Below, piece after piece: positions 9,919 to 21,589 of a DNA stretch of 64,000 bases. The DNA comes from Mesostigma viride (taxonomy: Eukaryota > Streptophyta > Mesostigmatophyceae > Mesostigmatales > Mesostigmataceae), in NCBI GenBank assembly GCA_009746045.1, contig RPFO01002283.1, positions 109,741-173,740 on the forward strand. The letters run 5' to 3'. The position numbers and the translations under genes were made by a program. Within the stretch, counting starts at the first letter, position 1, and each line of letters opens with the position of its first letter. The notes below the pieces were generated by a model that made no database searches, had not been told where the DNA came from, and saw nothing but the letters and a program-made list of their open reading frames with translations.

Positions 9919-12900
9919 AAAAGGGTGTTGCATAAGCCATTATTAACGCACCACTAAGTCACCGTCCCTTTCTTTAAATTCGTGCAATATTTCATTGACA
10001 AGCGTCCTTACTTACGGGCTTTCGGCTGGCTGGCCGCATCGTGCTGAAGTCCGACCACCGCCCTGTCTGTCGTGGCTGCTGACGCCGCAGTCTCTGCCTA
10101 GCTCCAAACATCTTTATATATCGGCATTACGCAAGTGTTGCTACGTTTCGAGCAGGGCATGCGGAGTGTTGGGCCAGTAGCTCAGCAGGTCCGGCTCCAG
10201 AATCCTGCTAGGAGCTGTCTTTTTTCCCTGCAGGCTCTGTTTTCGGCCAGGCTGACATGGCGCTACGGGTTATGGCTGAGCCGACGCACTGTTGCTGCCG
10301 ACGGCACCTATCACCCGGTTTCCGGGTTGCGGCTGCACGCACGACCACCACCGCGACCGCCTGACGACGTCGCCGTCTAAGGTTGTTTTTTTTTCCCGGT
10401 GCTGCTTTTCTTTGACGACATTTTTACGGTGTGGCTCAGGTTACACCTCGTGTCTTTTGAGGGTGGCTCCGGATGAGCGGACAGTAGGGATTCATGGCTG
10501 CCTTTTTACGCAAGGTTCCTTTTGCACTCACTTGACAATCTTTCAGGATCCTTTTCTTCGGTGCATGGGCAGCCTACCCTTGCTGTTTAAGGACTGTGGC
10601 ACGTCCTTAATTCACGCGTCGCCAAACATTTGTTTCAGTTGTGGGGGAAACTCTTCCTTTTCTTGTTGAGCATCATGACAGTGGAGGCGTTCTAGGTTGA
10701 GCTTTGGTTCCTCCCACGTGTATGGTGGTTTGGTTTTGGTGGGGAGGAGAACAACGGCATTTGTGTTGTTCCCACTATCATCATGGTACTATGGGTAGGG
10801 CGAGCTCCCTAGGAGTTGTCCAGATTGGTGGCAGCTACGTCTGGTTACCCTGAGCAATTTTTTGCGGGGGAGTGGACATCCTGGATGTCTGCAATGTAAT
10901 TTCCAGACGGCATCACACATGCCAGGGCAGAACAACAGCATTTACGGGGTTTCCACTATCATACTTGGACAGCTGTGTCTAGTTACCCTGAGAAAATTTC
11001 TGCGGGGGAGTGGATATCCCAGGTCTGCCAAAGGGTGCCAGATGCTATCATGGAGGCATATGGCATGGTAGATGCCACCACATCAGGGGACATCGGGATA
11101 CCTGCAGTGGGTTGTCCCCTAGAGGGTATCACACGTGCACCCATGAGTTGCCAGGTGTCTCTTGCATGGGTTGCCCACTTGCTAGACGGTGTCCTTTGAC
11201 ACATGTTCCCAGAGGGGGTGGACCACTTGCTTGACAACGTCCCTTTACAAGTGGGGTGTGGGTCACTTGCCAGTTGGGGCCCTTACCTGCGCCAGACCAT
11301 TGTGACCACGCATTTACTTCTCCCAGGACATGATGGTTACCACTGCTTGTTGGCAGATGGTCCCTGTTGGGCCTAGGAGGTGCACTAGGACAGCAAGTAT
11401 GGACACCAGGGCTGCTGTCATAGTTCTTATCTGTGAATATATCTGATATAGTTCTCAGATCAGAATTTTTGACACTGGTCAAGGCGTTTTTAGGCCCATT
11501 TTTTCGATTTTTGGGCAATTCTGCTGGCTGTTGGACCACCTCAGGCCCTTGTGCTCCTCCGGCTTAGGAGTTCTGGCTACCTGGCACTTGGTAGTAGCCC
11601 TGTTCGAGTCTGCTATCTTAATAGGTTGGCAGTCTGTGGCTTGCCTACTAGGCAGTTTTCTGAGTGCCATAGTGAAGAGTGCTGGCTCCTTCCTGCAGCC
11701 TGATTGACGTTTAGTCCGGGCAGTTGACAGCATGTGGTCCTTCTTCCAAGCAGCTTCTGGAGCCAGGCTCATTGGTGTCCGTCCCAGGCCTCCATAAAGC
11801 AGCTTAGTCACTTCCCCATAGCGTGATCGGCGCAAGCAGCTAGTCTTGGTTGTCCAGTCAGGCAACAGCTGTGTTGGATACCCACATGTGGGGGTGGTCC
11901 AACGCTGATTGGGCGTGGTGGCAGTAGCCTCTTGGGGGCTTGAGGCCAGTGGGGGATTGGAAACATGTCTATGGCGGGCATGGTGCATGGAGGCTACGTT
12001 GGAGAGTACCCTGGTAGTGGACTAGTGCTGTTGGTGGCAACTGCAAGCACTCATGGTGACGAGTGCCAGCACTCCTGGTGGCGACTACCAGCACTCATGG
12101 TGGGGCCTGAGAGCACTCGTGGTGGCGACTGCAAGCACTGCATGGTGGCCGCTGGCGACTCTGGTGACTTGGGGACGCCCAAGTGACGAGTATCTGTAAT
12201 GCTGGTGCCTGCTCCTGACGCAGTGCTGGGTCCTGCCTGCTGGTGGACATCAAGCCAGCCTTGTGCAGATGAGTAACCTCCTACCCTTGCTTTGCCCTGC
12301 TATGGACTTATTCTTGCTTGCATGGTGCCAGGATGGCTTGTTGTCTTGATAGTACACCATCCGCCCTTGAGCTGATTGCTTGCACAGCATGATGGTTGTA
12401 TGAATGGGACTGCTTGCACGGGGGGTCTGGCATCATGTTTGCGTGGGTAGGATGTCCTTGTTGGTTGGATGATGGGCGGGATCAACGGAGCTACAACTGT
12501 GGGGCAGGCTGGAATCTTTGGCATGACAGTGATGACAATGATGCCCACTCCGTTGACTCTTAATTGAGGAGTTGGACTACTTGGTGCTGGGCGGGGGCTC
12601 ACATGAGCTTAGAGGTGTGGGTTAGTTGGGGGACCCATTCAGCCCTCTACCACCCTTACAACCTGCCTCATGTGCATCAGTATCCGTGGTACACTGACAT
12701 TAATACCATTTGGCAGTCTACGTGGTCCACGGACATGGATACTACTTTCCATGCTTTGACTAGGGGGACATGGTTCAGTCTACTTGCTAGGGCCCTGCCA
12801 AGCTGAGGGTGTATCTGTTTGATGACTGATGGCCTCATCCAGCATACCCTTACGCTGCCCTACTTGTGCAACCTTGTCTTGGGCTCCTTCGATCCTAATG

Positions 12901-13965
12901 CCCACATTACCTTGCATGGTAGTGCCACCTGGATGGATGCGGGGAGTGATTTTTGTTGCTGGGGCCCTGCCAAGCTTGGGCACATCAGTTGGCTGATTGG
13001 TGATTGCTTTCAGTCTGCTCTCAAGCTGCCTTGTATGCAACTCTGTCTTGGATGCTGTAGTTCCCACCCCATCTTTAGTCATGAGGTGCATAGGACGTCT
13101 TAATAGAGCGACCCTGCAGGCCACCAGTGGTTTAGTGGGCTGAGAGACTTGCCTCCCCCACCCTTCTCTGGTTGGCTGGGCCTCTGTCTTCATGCGTATC
13201 CCATGGCGTTTGTTCCTGCTAGGTCATGCTGTCAATCTTGGGAAGCTGATACCAGGATTATTACAGCTTATTCTACGCAGAGGGGTGGAATTATTAGGCA
13301 TGCTGGTAGTCTCCAGTTTACCAGTTATGCTGAGGGGGATTTGTGTGGGGAGCAGGGCGTGCAGGGGATTGGGCTGCACCTAGCCCTTGCATGGGGGTAG
13401 CGTGTGCTACGATTTACAAGTTGGGGCATACCGTTCATAATGCTGGTGAGGCATTACTGATCTTCTGCTATCCCTCTCAAGGCTGTGGATGGTTTTCCCA
13501 GGCATCTTATGGAGAAATAGTGTGCCTTGTGATTATCATAGGCCACTGGCTATGGGTTTGAGTGTACTAGCTACTAAGGAGATGTGGCTTTACCTCACTC
13601 TCACTCCTTTGGTGCGACTGGAGGGGGGGAATTTTGTTCTGGTGGGGAGGAGATCTGTGAGGATCATAGCGTGGATTCACCCTGGGATTTCAGTTCATCC
13701 TGTCGGGCTCACCTCATAGATCCCTGACTATGTGGTATCCTGGTTTCGCTGGCCATCGGTGGGCTATTTTGGCTGTGCTTTGTGGCACCTCCCCAACCTG
13801 CTGACGGGTACCCACTGGTGACAACCCTGTCCACGGCCTCTCTTCATCATGGGTGTACTTCTGAGATACCCTTGATCTTCCTGAGGCGACCCTGTTGGCG
13901 ACGTCTTCCTGCTGGATTGCTCCTGCCTCTTGGTGACTGCACTTCCACCTGGGGCGCTGTTGACG
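9919..13965. other. Decayed interior of element Y
   Basis: Only short frames broken by stops occur on both strands. 10751-11015 holds an imperfect duplication (AACAACGGCATTT... and AACAACAGCATTT..., both with TTACCCTGAG and TGCGGGGGAGTGGA). The longest minus-strand frame (11479-11988) shows no motif. No zinc knuckle, protease or RT core could be read. Confidence 0.6.
12035..12175. repeat. Short 22-24-bp tandem repeat
   Basis: About five degenerate units of the form GCACTCATGGTGGCGACTGC follow one another. It lies in the decayed interior of element Y. Confidence 0.7.
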
Positions 13966-14103
13966 TTTCCTCGTTCCAGTTTGCGTGGACTGACGGGTGT
14001 CAGCAGGCCTTGGACTTGCTGCAGCAGAAGCTCACGCCAGCCCCTGTGTTAGGATTGAGCATTCTTGGAATCCACCCAGCCTGCTATGACCTGTTGGTGA
14101 TCT
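13966..14103 (+). pseudogene. Ty3/gypsy RT to RNase H junction remnant
   Basis: The frame reads F-Q-F-A-W-T-D-G-C-Q-Q-A-L-D-L-L, then QKLTPAPVL, which follows the hallmark F-x-W-T-x-x-C-x-x-A-F-x-x-L-K-x-x-L-x-x-A-P-V-L that joins RT and RNase H in Ty3/gypsy polyproteins. The expected P-D and T-D-A-S motif downstream is missing and stops follow soon. This is the only clear coding sign in element Y and it sets its superfamily. Confidence 0.55.
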
Positions 14104-15999
14104 GAGGGAGGTCCCCAGTTGGGATGGATTGGGGATTTATTATGGCTCGGTTACCTGCCACTCTGTTGTGGTGATACAGCATCTGTCCCTGACTACCTCT
14201 TCCCTTGAGAAGGGCTGGAATCTTTGGGTGTGCTGTGGTGACTAGCTTTGATGAGCCTTGGACCCTGGCAGCCCAGTTAGTTTGGGGGTTGCTGTATAGA
14301 GGGTTAGCCTTGCTACATGACACTCTGCTTCCTGCCCTGATCAAGCAGTGAGAGTTGTCAGTATTTCGTGGCATGGATCCCTGTGGATGACCCGTTATCC
14401 CTGGGAATGTCAGGCTTGTCTTTCACCCGTGGACTCTAGCTGAGGGAGGGTGGTGTCCCAGAACATGGAGTGGCCTCGCCTTGTTTGGCTTAGGTGCCTT
14501 GATCCTGTTTACTCCTTCTTGGATTCATGTGGACTCATTGAATCCGACGGGGATCTGAGTTGAGTGGGATGGACTCTGGTGGGAGTTTGGTTGGACTAAG
14601 CTGAGATGACATCCAGATTTTGGTGACCAGTTTCTGAGGATGGTTGAGGGGATCTGAGCTTGGATGGCACATGGAGAGTGACTTCTGTGTTGTACCCTCG
14701 ACATATGGAGTGGTTCACCTAGGGCTTGATTCCTGGTATGATTAAGACACGTGGGTCATGTTCTGCATGCACGTCTTCGTGTACCAGACCAATAGTATAT
14801 ACCTGGAGGTTTCTACCTTGGTGCTGCTGAGTGGCCTATGTGGATCATAGGAACTGCACGGGCCCCTGTGACCACTATGAGACTTTGGCCAAGGCGTTGG
14901 CTGCACTCAACAGAGAGGAGGGGGAGGTGAGCTCTGAAGGCTATGTGGAGGAGGTCCTATCTCAGCTGCACACAAGCCTGTATGAGAGTGGCTCCCCTTT
15001 TTGTGGCTCATCTGCTGCATAGGATGTATGCATTGTCACCAGGACCTGAGATTGACATGAGGCCTGCTGAGGGGCCGGTCATGCTGGCAGCCTTACCTGA
15101 GGCCTTGAAGGAGGCATTTACTCAGTTGCAGCCAGTGAGTATGGGAGAGGCTTCCTACATGGAGCTGTTGGAGTTTTCAGTTCAGAAGGGTGACTTTGAT
15201 TTGGTTCCTTCTTCCTCCAGCTCTGCCAGAAGGTGTTTTCCTTTGGAGACTTCTAACCTCTTTTGCATCCAGGGTTGCCCAAGTACACTGTGGAACTTAA
15301 GTCCGTCAGACGCCACTAAGGGTGCTGGTGCCTCTGATAGGTGCTAAGTGGTCGGTGGTCAAGACCTTTCTGCAGTTCTGGTGGGCGTACAGATCATGGG
15401 TGAGCAGGCACAAGACGTCCTCTACTTGGGTGATGGACCCTGAGAGTCAGTCTGTGGTGCTCTCTCCTATCCAGGGGCATGCCTTCGCTATGCTGCCCAG
15501 ATGGTGGCAGGAGCTGCTGAGACTTGCGTGGTGTTGCAGGTCAGCAGGACTGGCCAGAGTTGGCCCACATGGTGGAGCAGTTTCCCATGTGTGGACTCAA
15601 GGGCAAGGATGGCCTGAATGGGGATTGGTATAGCCTGTGAGGAACAGGGCTGAGAAGGAAAGGGGGCTTTGGATTGTGGTGTGAGGGGGGGATTCCAGGA
15701 TGGATGATGGGGGGGCTCCAGTCCAGTTCTGATGTTCCAGTCCAGAGTTCCAGGTTCCAGGATGCTGAATGGAAGACCTTGTATTATGAGATGTGTTTAT
15801 CTGGATTTATAGTAGATAAGGTAGTGACTTGTCTGCTGTAGAAACCTGTGACTAGATGTTTATGAGATAGGAGGCCCTGTTTCCAGGGATGTAAAAACCC
15901 ATCTGCTTTTCCCAAGAGATGGTGGATTTCTGTTCAATGTTCCTCTGCCTTCAAGAGTTGGCTATTGGACCTGGGAGGTCCAGTTTTGAGGGGGAGATA
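14104..15999. other. Decayed 3' interior of element Y
   Basis: Open frames up to 134 codons exist (14831-15022, 14943-15347, 15322-15633) but carry no RNase H, integrase or chromodomain motif that I recognise. The end is the polypurine tract before the 3' LTR. Confidence 0.5.
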
Positions 16000-16778
16000 T
16001 GTAACAAGCAAAAATGACTTTGTTGTTACATCCTTTGTTTTGTGAATGTTTGGCTTTTATTTGAGGACTTTTGGATCAGTATTGAGAAAGTTATGAGGTT
16101 TCTAAGACGACGGTACTTGGAGCTGATACTTTGTCAACCAACTGATAGGAACCCTCATTGGTCGTGGCCTGATCCACGTAGGGTTGTAGTTTGTTGGCTG
16201 ATACTACTGATAGGAGCCCTCATTGGTCGTGGCCTGATCCACGTGGGGTTGTAGTTTGTTAGTTGGTACTATTGAGTCTTAAATGCTCCTTTGGGACTTC
16301 AGTGCTTACGACAGATTTAGGATCTCATGGAAAGATTCTGCCAGGCTGTGTGTGGTGTTGTTCTGTTCTGTGTGACTAGGATGGATACGAAGATCTTGTA
16401 TAGAATCCCATGGTTCTGATTGGTTCTCTTCAGGCTAGGGTTGGAGCAAGTTCGACAAGCACGTCGATATCAAGGACGTGGGGTCGCCATTGTTGCTACG
16501 TTGGTTTTGATTCACCATGGTATAATAAAGCTTGTCTTTGTTGTCCATCCATAAGAGCCCCTTGGCTATAGACGTCCTTCAGTTCCACAGAGGTCGTCTA
16601 TACACGAGCTTGTCTTTGTGTCTACAAGGGGTTGTGATTCCCTAAATCACGTGCTGTGGAATTCCCATCTCAACGTTGCTCGGATACTTGAAGTTCTGCG
16701 ACTCAGGAAAGCAACCCAGGTAAAAGATCTTTCATATTGGACTGTGGATGATGTTGATGATCATTTTTAGTCGTTACA
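16000..16778 (+). repeat. 3' LTR of element Y
   Basis: 779 bp, about 99% identical to 8677-9457, and followed by the GGGGA duplication of the target in element X. Confidence 0.92.
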
Positions 16779-16995
16779 GGGGAGAACATCTTCGAAATTT
16801 TTAAAAATTGCAAATTCGTACAAACCTGAAATCAACAAACCTGGAATCAACTCCCTTTGCTGCAGCCAGTCAGTTTTTAATCCAAGAGTTCCGGCTCCTT
16901 GACGACAGCCTGTATTTCGTCTTTGTAGTCGTTGACCATCGTTGCTACCTCATCGCCATTTTATTGTCCTGAACTTTCTCTTTTTTTTTTCAAGA

Positions 16996-17910
16996 ATGGC
17001 AACTGCAACTGTGGCAGCTACCACCAAGGCTACCAAGGACCTCAACCTGATTACCGCCTGCAAGAGCATCACTCCTTTCAATGGCTCCGACCCCAGCAAA
17101 TGGCCGGGAGGACACGAAAATTCCGCTTGTAGCAATAATTTGTGGCCGCTTTTGGCATGCTCAATATTCTGTTGGGCGTGGAAGATGATGAGCAGCGTGA
17201 CTTTATTCTTTTTGCTGCTCTGACGCAGTGCCTACTAGTGGGCCCGGCTCTTAAGCTCGTGAATAATGTCCCCCAGAAAGTTGGGAGCATTGCCTATAAA
17301 CGTCTATGCGAGGAATACGAACAGCCAAAGCTTTTAATGAGCAATCGTCGTGCCCTTAGACGCAAGATTAACAGAATGAAACTGGAACGGGGACAGACCA
17401 TGCGCCAATTTCTCACGCAGGGCGAGATGGACCACGCTGACCTACAAGCTGCCGGTGGCCACATGGCCGAAGAAGACCTGGCTGAAAACTTTATTGCTGG
17501 CGTGCCTGATGATTTACTGCCTGCACTTGCTTCTCTTAACCTGGCTGACAAAGTGACGCTTCAAGAAACCAAGGCCGCTCTTCTCAAGGCCTGGGATATT
17601 GTTCACGGCACCAAGTCTGCCGAGGAGGCGCACTCAGGCACCGCCTACCACACCCACCGTGGCCGCGGACGCGGGGGCGGGGGCAACCGCGGGGGACCTA
17701 CTCGTGATGCATCTGTCAAGTGCACCCACTGTGGCCGCTTCCGGCTCTCACGAGGCGGATACCTGCTGGCACAAGTACCCTCACCTGCGTCCCACCCGTG
17801 CCAATCACACCGACGGGGGACAGCCAGCAGCCCATCTTACCTTCATCGGCACCACGGACACCACTCCCCCTGGCAACACCATGGACATCCCCTATGGGTT
17901 CCACACCTGA
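16996..17910 (+). pseudogene. gag of element X, frameshifted
   Basis: The frame starts at an ATG (MATATVAATTKATKD) after a T-rich stretch. It contains F-N-G-S-D-P-S-K-W, the usual start of copia-type gag, then a helical UBN2-like region (RTLARRK-type basic stretch, MRQFLTQGEMDHADL, LAENFIAGVPDDLLPALASL), an RGRGRGGGG linker and a zinc knuckle C-x2-C...H-x4-C. The reading frame changes near 17105-17140 and again inside the knuckle near 17740, so this copy is inactive unless these are sequence errors. Protease, integrase and RT do not follow. Confidence 0.75.
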
Positions 17911-18287
17911 GACAGCACGCAGTAGCTTCAGCTGCCAGCTGCACCCAGCGACCAGACGTGGCGTCTTGAGAGCTGCAGCAGCACCTGAGCACCCCTGTCT
18001 CTAGGCATTGCCGCAGTCACCCACCCCGACCAGACGTGGCGGGCAGGAGCAGAAGTAACTGCCAGCATATCTGCCTCATCAGTGACAAGTACCAGTCACC
18101 AGCAACCAGTACCAGAAATCACCGGCTGTAGCGCACTCCCAGGGACACTTGGGGGCTCCAGTCATCTTTGTGTTTGTAACAACCGTCTTTTGGTCCCTGT
18201 CTGTCCTTAACATCAGGATAGCCGTGCAAGGGGGTGGTCAGGGAACCTGTTGTATACCCGGCTACCCGGCTAGTTGAGCAAGGGGGG

Positions 18288-18973
18288 TGTCAGGGTTTTG
18301 ACCCTATGATCATGTGCCCAACTGCCTATGTGAGATAATTGTGTTTGTGGCCATCCTGATGTACACGGAGGTATTAGGGTTTGCGTCCCTAATAATCGCA
18401 CCCGCCTGCCGTATATCTGGCCGATATAATTAATAGGCTAAGTAGGGCTTGCCGTGATATTTCCGGCACAGTTTGTAGCACTGAAAATAGTGCCGTATAG
18501 CAAATTAAGTTACAGAGTGCCGAAGTTGTAATTCCGGCACAATACTTTTCGTACCTACGGTGTCAGAATTACTTGGATCATGGCTTGCGTGGCTGTGTCC
18601 ATAAATGATACTAGCGGACGCCCAACCAAGGCGTGACAAAATGTTTAAGTTGAGCCGTATGCACTTGTGGAAAGAAATCTGATATACTAGGTAGAGTACC
18701 AAGTGCTGGGCGCCGCGCCCTTCACCCATGTATGGGCCAAATGCATCCAACGCCCACGAATGCGCCGCTCCTAACTGGACGGCCAATACTGCATGCGTGG
18801 TTTTGTGACTTGCCAGCTTTCAGGCAGGCAACGTAGCATTTAACCTTTGGGTTGTCTCCTTAACAATTATGCCTCAGGCTCCGCAATAAAAACTGGCTAT
18901 GGTAACAAAGTTGAGATGAGTTACACATGCAATATATAATTTCGAGACGACTCCTAGGTCTATTTTCTTGACA
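18288..18973 (+). repeat. 3' LTR of element X
   Basis: 686 bp; the uninterrupted version of 7599-8655. It is preceded by the tract AAGGGGGG and followed by the target duplication CTACC. Confidence 0.92.
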
Positions 18974-18978
18974 CTACC

Positions 18979-20215
18979 CCCAGCCATACACCGGCTATGA
19001 GCTAAAAATAGAAAAAAAACGCTGTCCGGGGCACATCTTGCCCAGAACAGTGGGAGAACCAGTTGCATGAAAAAAGCACAACCCATATAAAAATGTCATG
19101 GGACATGGTTTCTACCTAATTGGATCAACAAAATCAGCACATCCCTTTGAGTTATTAATTTTTGGGCCAAAAATACGCTTTTTTAGGCGGGGCGTCCCCC
19201 TACACACTCATAACACATCAATTAGGCCTAAAAAGTGATAGTCAAATTCTGTCATATGACCATAGAAGGCACTGTCAAAGTTTGGTGGCATTCTGAGCTC
19301 AGCTGTAGCAGGTATTAATTTTTGCAGTTGGCCACCTGTGCAGGCATTAGTGAGCACACTAACACTTCCTATGCCATCCAAAAGGCTCCTGACCATGCCC
19401 AATTCGACCACAATGTACAAGGAGGTGGCTGGGCACGTCATGTGCCCTTGCCTTACCTCGACACGGGCAACCTGTTGCGTGTGTGCACAACAATGAGGCA
19501 GGTAGCTCTACATGCCTAGCCGACACTTCTAAAGCATATTCCAGGTTTATGGTGTGGGCATCATCCCAAAACCAAGCTCAAACACACCCTAGAAAGCCAT
19601 ATATCCACTAATTGCCCAACAAGGGTAACAACAGACAGTCCACAGAGAAAGCAGAATTATCATACATGCTGATTGCCAAGGCTTCTCACCATGGTTACCT
19701 TGCCTTGCTAGCATATGAATTAGGGCTCTCCCATTTTAGTGGGAGAAAGGCCAACAAGACAACGATAACCCCTACCTACGTGCAGTTCCACCCATGCAGT
19801 ATGCCCCTCAGAAAAACCACTGCCACCTTTCTTTCCAGCGCAATTGTTTGCCAAGAAACAAACTCATGCTTGTGAGCCTCTAACCACAATGAAGCCTCTG
19901 CTAAGAAAGGCCGCGTCAATATTCACACAAAACTGAGTGCTGTTAGCAATCTCCTTCCAAGAAACCACTCAGCAAATCCCTGACAACTTGACGATATGCC
20001 ACGGTCACGCTTTGACACGTCCCAGCCATGCAACGTTACTACATAAAAACCACTGAAAGGTGCCAGGAATCTGGCGATGCGCAGCACGGAATGGCATTAT
20101 ACCTGGCGCTAACAACTGCACGGAAAGAAGCCAAAAGCTTGCGTTGATAACCCATAAAGGAAGCGAAACATTCATAGGGTCACGCTGAGCACACGATCGT
20201 ACCATTACCGGCATT
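18979..20215. other. No recognisable gene
   Basis: AT-rich and mixed sequence with short frames only. I see no transposon ends or RNA genes in it. Confidence 0.45.
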
Positions 20216-20549
20216 GTCCTTCGCCCAGCGGCGCAAGAAAGAACAACCTTCCATGGAATAATAAGACGCGCATCCCGCGATCGAGCCTGGAGAGTGTCTT
20301 ACCGATCATGACGGAAATCTTGCCGAAACCCATCAAATTTTTTGAAGCTTTACCAATAACAATTTACACGCATCCTTGACGCTAGGTAAAGCCCATAAAA
20401 CCTGACAATCACCGCCGCCAGCGTGCATTCTAATTTATTCCTCTCGACGAAATTAAACATCAGATTGGACCCCCGTGGCGATGGTCATCAATAAAATCAT
20501 CGACACTGCAAAAAACGCGAACTCCGCTACGAAGTAGTATCATTTACTC

Positions 20550-20737
20550 ATCGTCTTTAAGATTCGCTCAGTTTCTCTGCATTCCGCGAGCTATCTTTTT
20601 CTACTCTGCCTGAAAGCACGTCGCCATGGCCAGCTCCGGTAGGGGTGCGCGCACCGTGCACCACTTTTTCACGGTATGGACGGGTACCGCGAATTTTTCG
20701 GCGCCAAAAATATTCGCGCCGGGACCGTCCCCTTAAC
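20550..20737 (+). repeat. Left arm of imperfect inverted repeat
   Basis: 20620-20737 matches the reverse complement of 23533-23646 at roughly 85%. Weaker similarity continues outward on both sides, while the inner border is sharp at TTAA. Both arms contain a well-placed ATG (GTCGCCATGGCC) and begin M-A-(S/T)-S-x-R-G-A-R-T-V-H. It may be a duplicated gene start or a transposon end. Confidence 0.6.
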
Positions 20738-20984
20738 CCAAGTATTATCAAGTATCGATGCCTCGACGGCACGACCTGGACAGCCGGGAAGAAACTAATT
20801 AATTTGTTAAGTCATGAGAATTGAGACAATCACTAAGTTACTAAATTAAATTATTAAGTGAAGAGAACTCAGTTGATGGGCAAGCTAGGGCAGGTATTCG
20901 ATTACTTATTATTACACGACGTGTGACCGCGTTAATGGCATTCATAGCGATTCGGGCCGCGGTGCCCACACCCCTGTAACTAGG

Positions 20985-21116
20985 ACCTAGATAGCTTACA
21001 CCATCCATTCCATCCCATGTTCCCCTCCCACTGAGGACTTATTCTCACGTGACGCAGTCATATGTCTATTAATTAATTAATTAATTAATTGATTAATTAA
21101 TTAATTAATTAATTAT
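20985..21116 (+). mobile_element. LINE-D 3' tail
   Basis: The 3' end consists of CACGTGACGCAGTCATATG, a stem-loop-like sequence, followed by a long ATTA microsatellite. The same stem, perfect, with the same kind of tail lies at 26492-26530 in the other orientation. The body is too short or decayed to show coding sequence. Confidence 0.55.
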
Positions 21117-21204
21117 TACACGAGACTAATCACTGAGTTACTTAAATTAAATGGGCGAGGGCAGTTCATTAATTTAAATACCTATTGAGCCGGGGTATTT
21201 ATTG

Positions 21205-21566
21205 AAGTCGCATCGCGGCACAGCTCAAGCAACAAGCACTCGACCTTCGCGAGGAGGCCGACATCACCCAGGGCAGCCACAATGTTATCGTCAAGCACTT
21301 CGACCAGCCGGTAGGTGAGACCTCGACGACTCTTCTCGCGGCATTTAAGCGCGACATTCTTGTCCCCATGCAACTCACTGGTGAGCTGCGGATGTCGGCT
21401 GTCCGCCTCCTCCGCGCGCGGGGCAAGGCTGGCCGGGCACCTGACAGTGCTCCTCACCTTTAAGTACATATGGCGGACAAGCTGTCGTTCCTTCAATGCC
21501 GCAAGAAGCTCTCGGGGTCTCACTTCACGCTGGACGACGACTTGACCCTGGTGGCTCACACCCAAC
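21205..21566 (+). pseudogene. LINE ORF1-like fragment, 5' part
   Basis: One frame reads REEADITQGSHNVIVKHFDQP then AAFKRDILVPMQLTGELRM, and after an internal stop FLQCRKKLSGSHFTLDDDLT. This resembles the RNA-binding part of LINE ORF1 proteins, where a (R/C)RKKL stretch is followed by a short loop and D-D-L-T. The homologous part of 26894-27510 reads FLSRRKKL...DDDLTPAQQQQRR. A short segment (VLLTFKYI) sits in another frame, so it carries at least two frame errors. It continues at 23306 after a 1.7-kb interruption. Confidence 0.55.
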
Positions 21567-21568
21567 AG

Positions 21569-21589
21569 TTTTGTCCTCAATTGAGGACA
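21569..21589. repeat. 21-bp direct repeat, left copy
   Basis: Contains the palindrome TGTCCTCAATTGAGGACA. The identical sequence lies at 23282-23302. Together they bracket the 1.7 kb that separates the two halves of the ORF1-like fragment. Confidence 0.75.

Larger units (their letters stand above)
8677..16778 (+). mobile_element. LTR element Y (Ty3/gypsy-like, decayed interior)
   Basis: LTRs at 8677-9457 and 16000-16778 begin TGTAACAAG and end CGTTACA. The 5-bp duplication GGGGA flanks the element (8672-8676 and 16779-16783). A TTGGTATCGGGG primer site follows the 5' LTR, and the G-rich tract TTTTGAGGGGGAGA precedes the 3' LTR. The LTRs differ by a few substitutions and a 2-bp indel, yet the 6.5-kb interior has no long frame; only the junction of RT and RNase H of the Ty3/gypsy type is recognisable. 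It inserted 21 bp into the leader of element X. Confidence 0.88.
7599..18973 (+). mobile_element. LTR element X, gag-only, with nested insertions
   Basis: LTRs at 7599-8655 and 18288-18973 begin TGTCAGGG and end CTTGACA. The 5-bp duplication CTACC flanks them (7594-7598 and 18974-18978). A primer site TGGTATCGG follows the 5' LTR, and a G-rich polypurine tract (GCAAGGGGGG) precedes the 3' LTR. After the LINE-B and element Y insertions are removed, only about 1.5 kb of internal sequence remains, with a gag-like frame and no pol. The LTRs differ at very few positions, so insertion was recent. It must depend on another element for reverse transcriptase and integrase. Confidence 0.88.

Noticed and set aside
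10170-10260. A tRNA gene, because CAGTAGCTCAGCAGG resembles box A
   Set aside because: No box B or foldable T-arm follows within tRNA distance.
11479-11988. 169-codon minus-strand frame in element Y
   Set aside because: It is antisense to the element, without motif or conserved neighbours.
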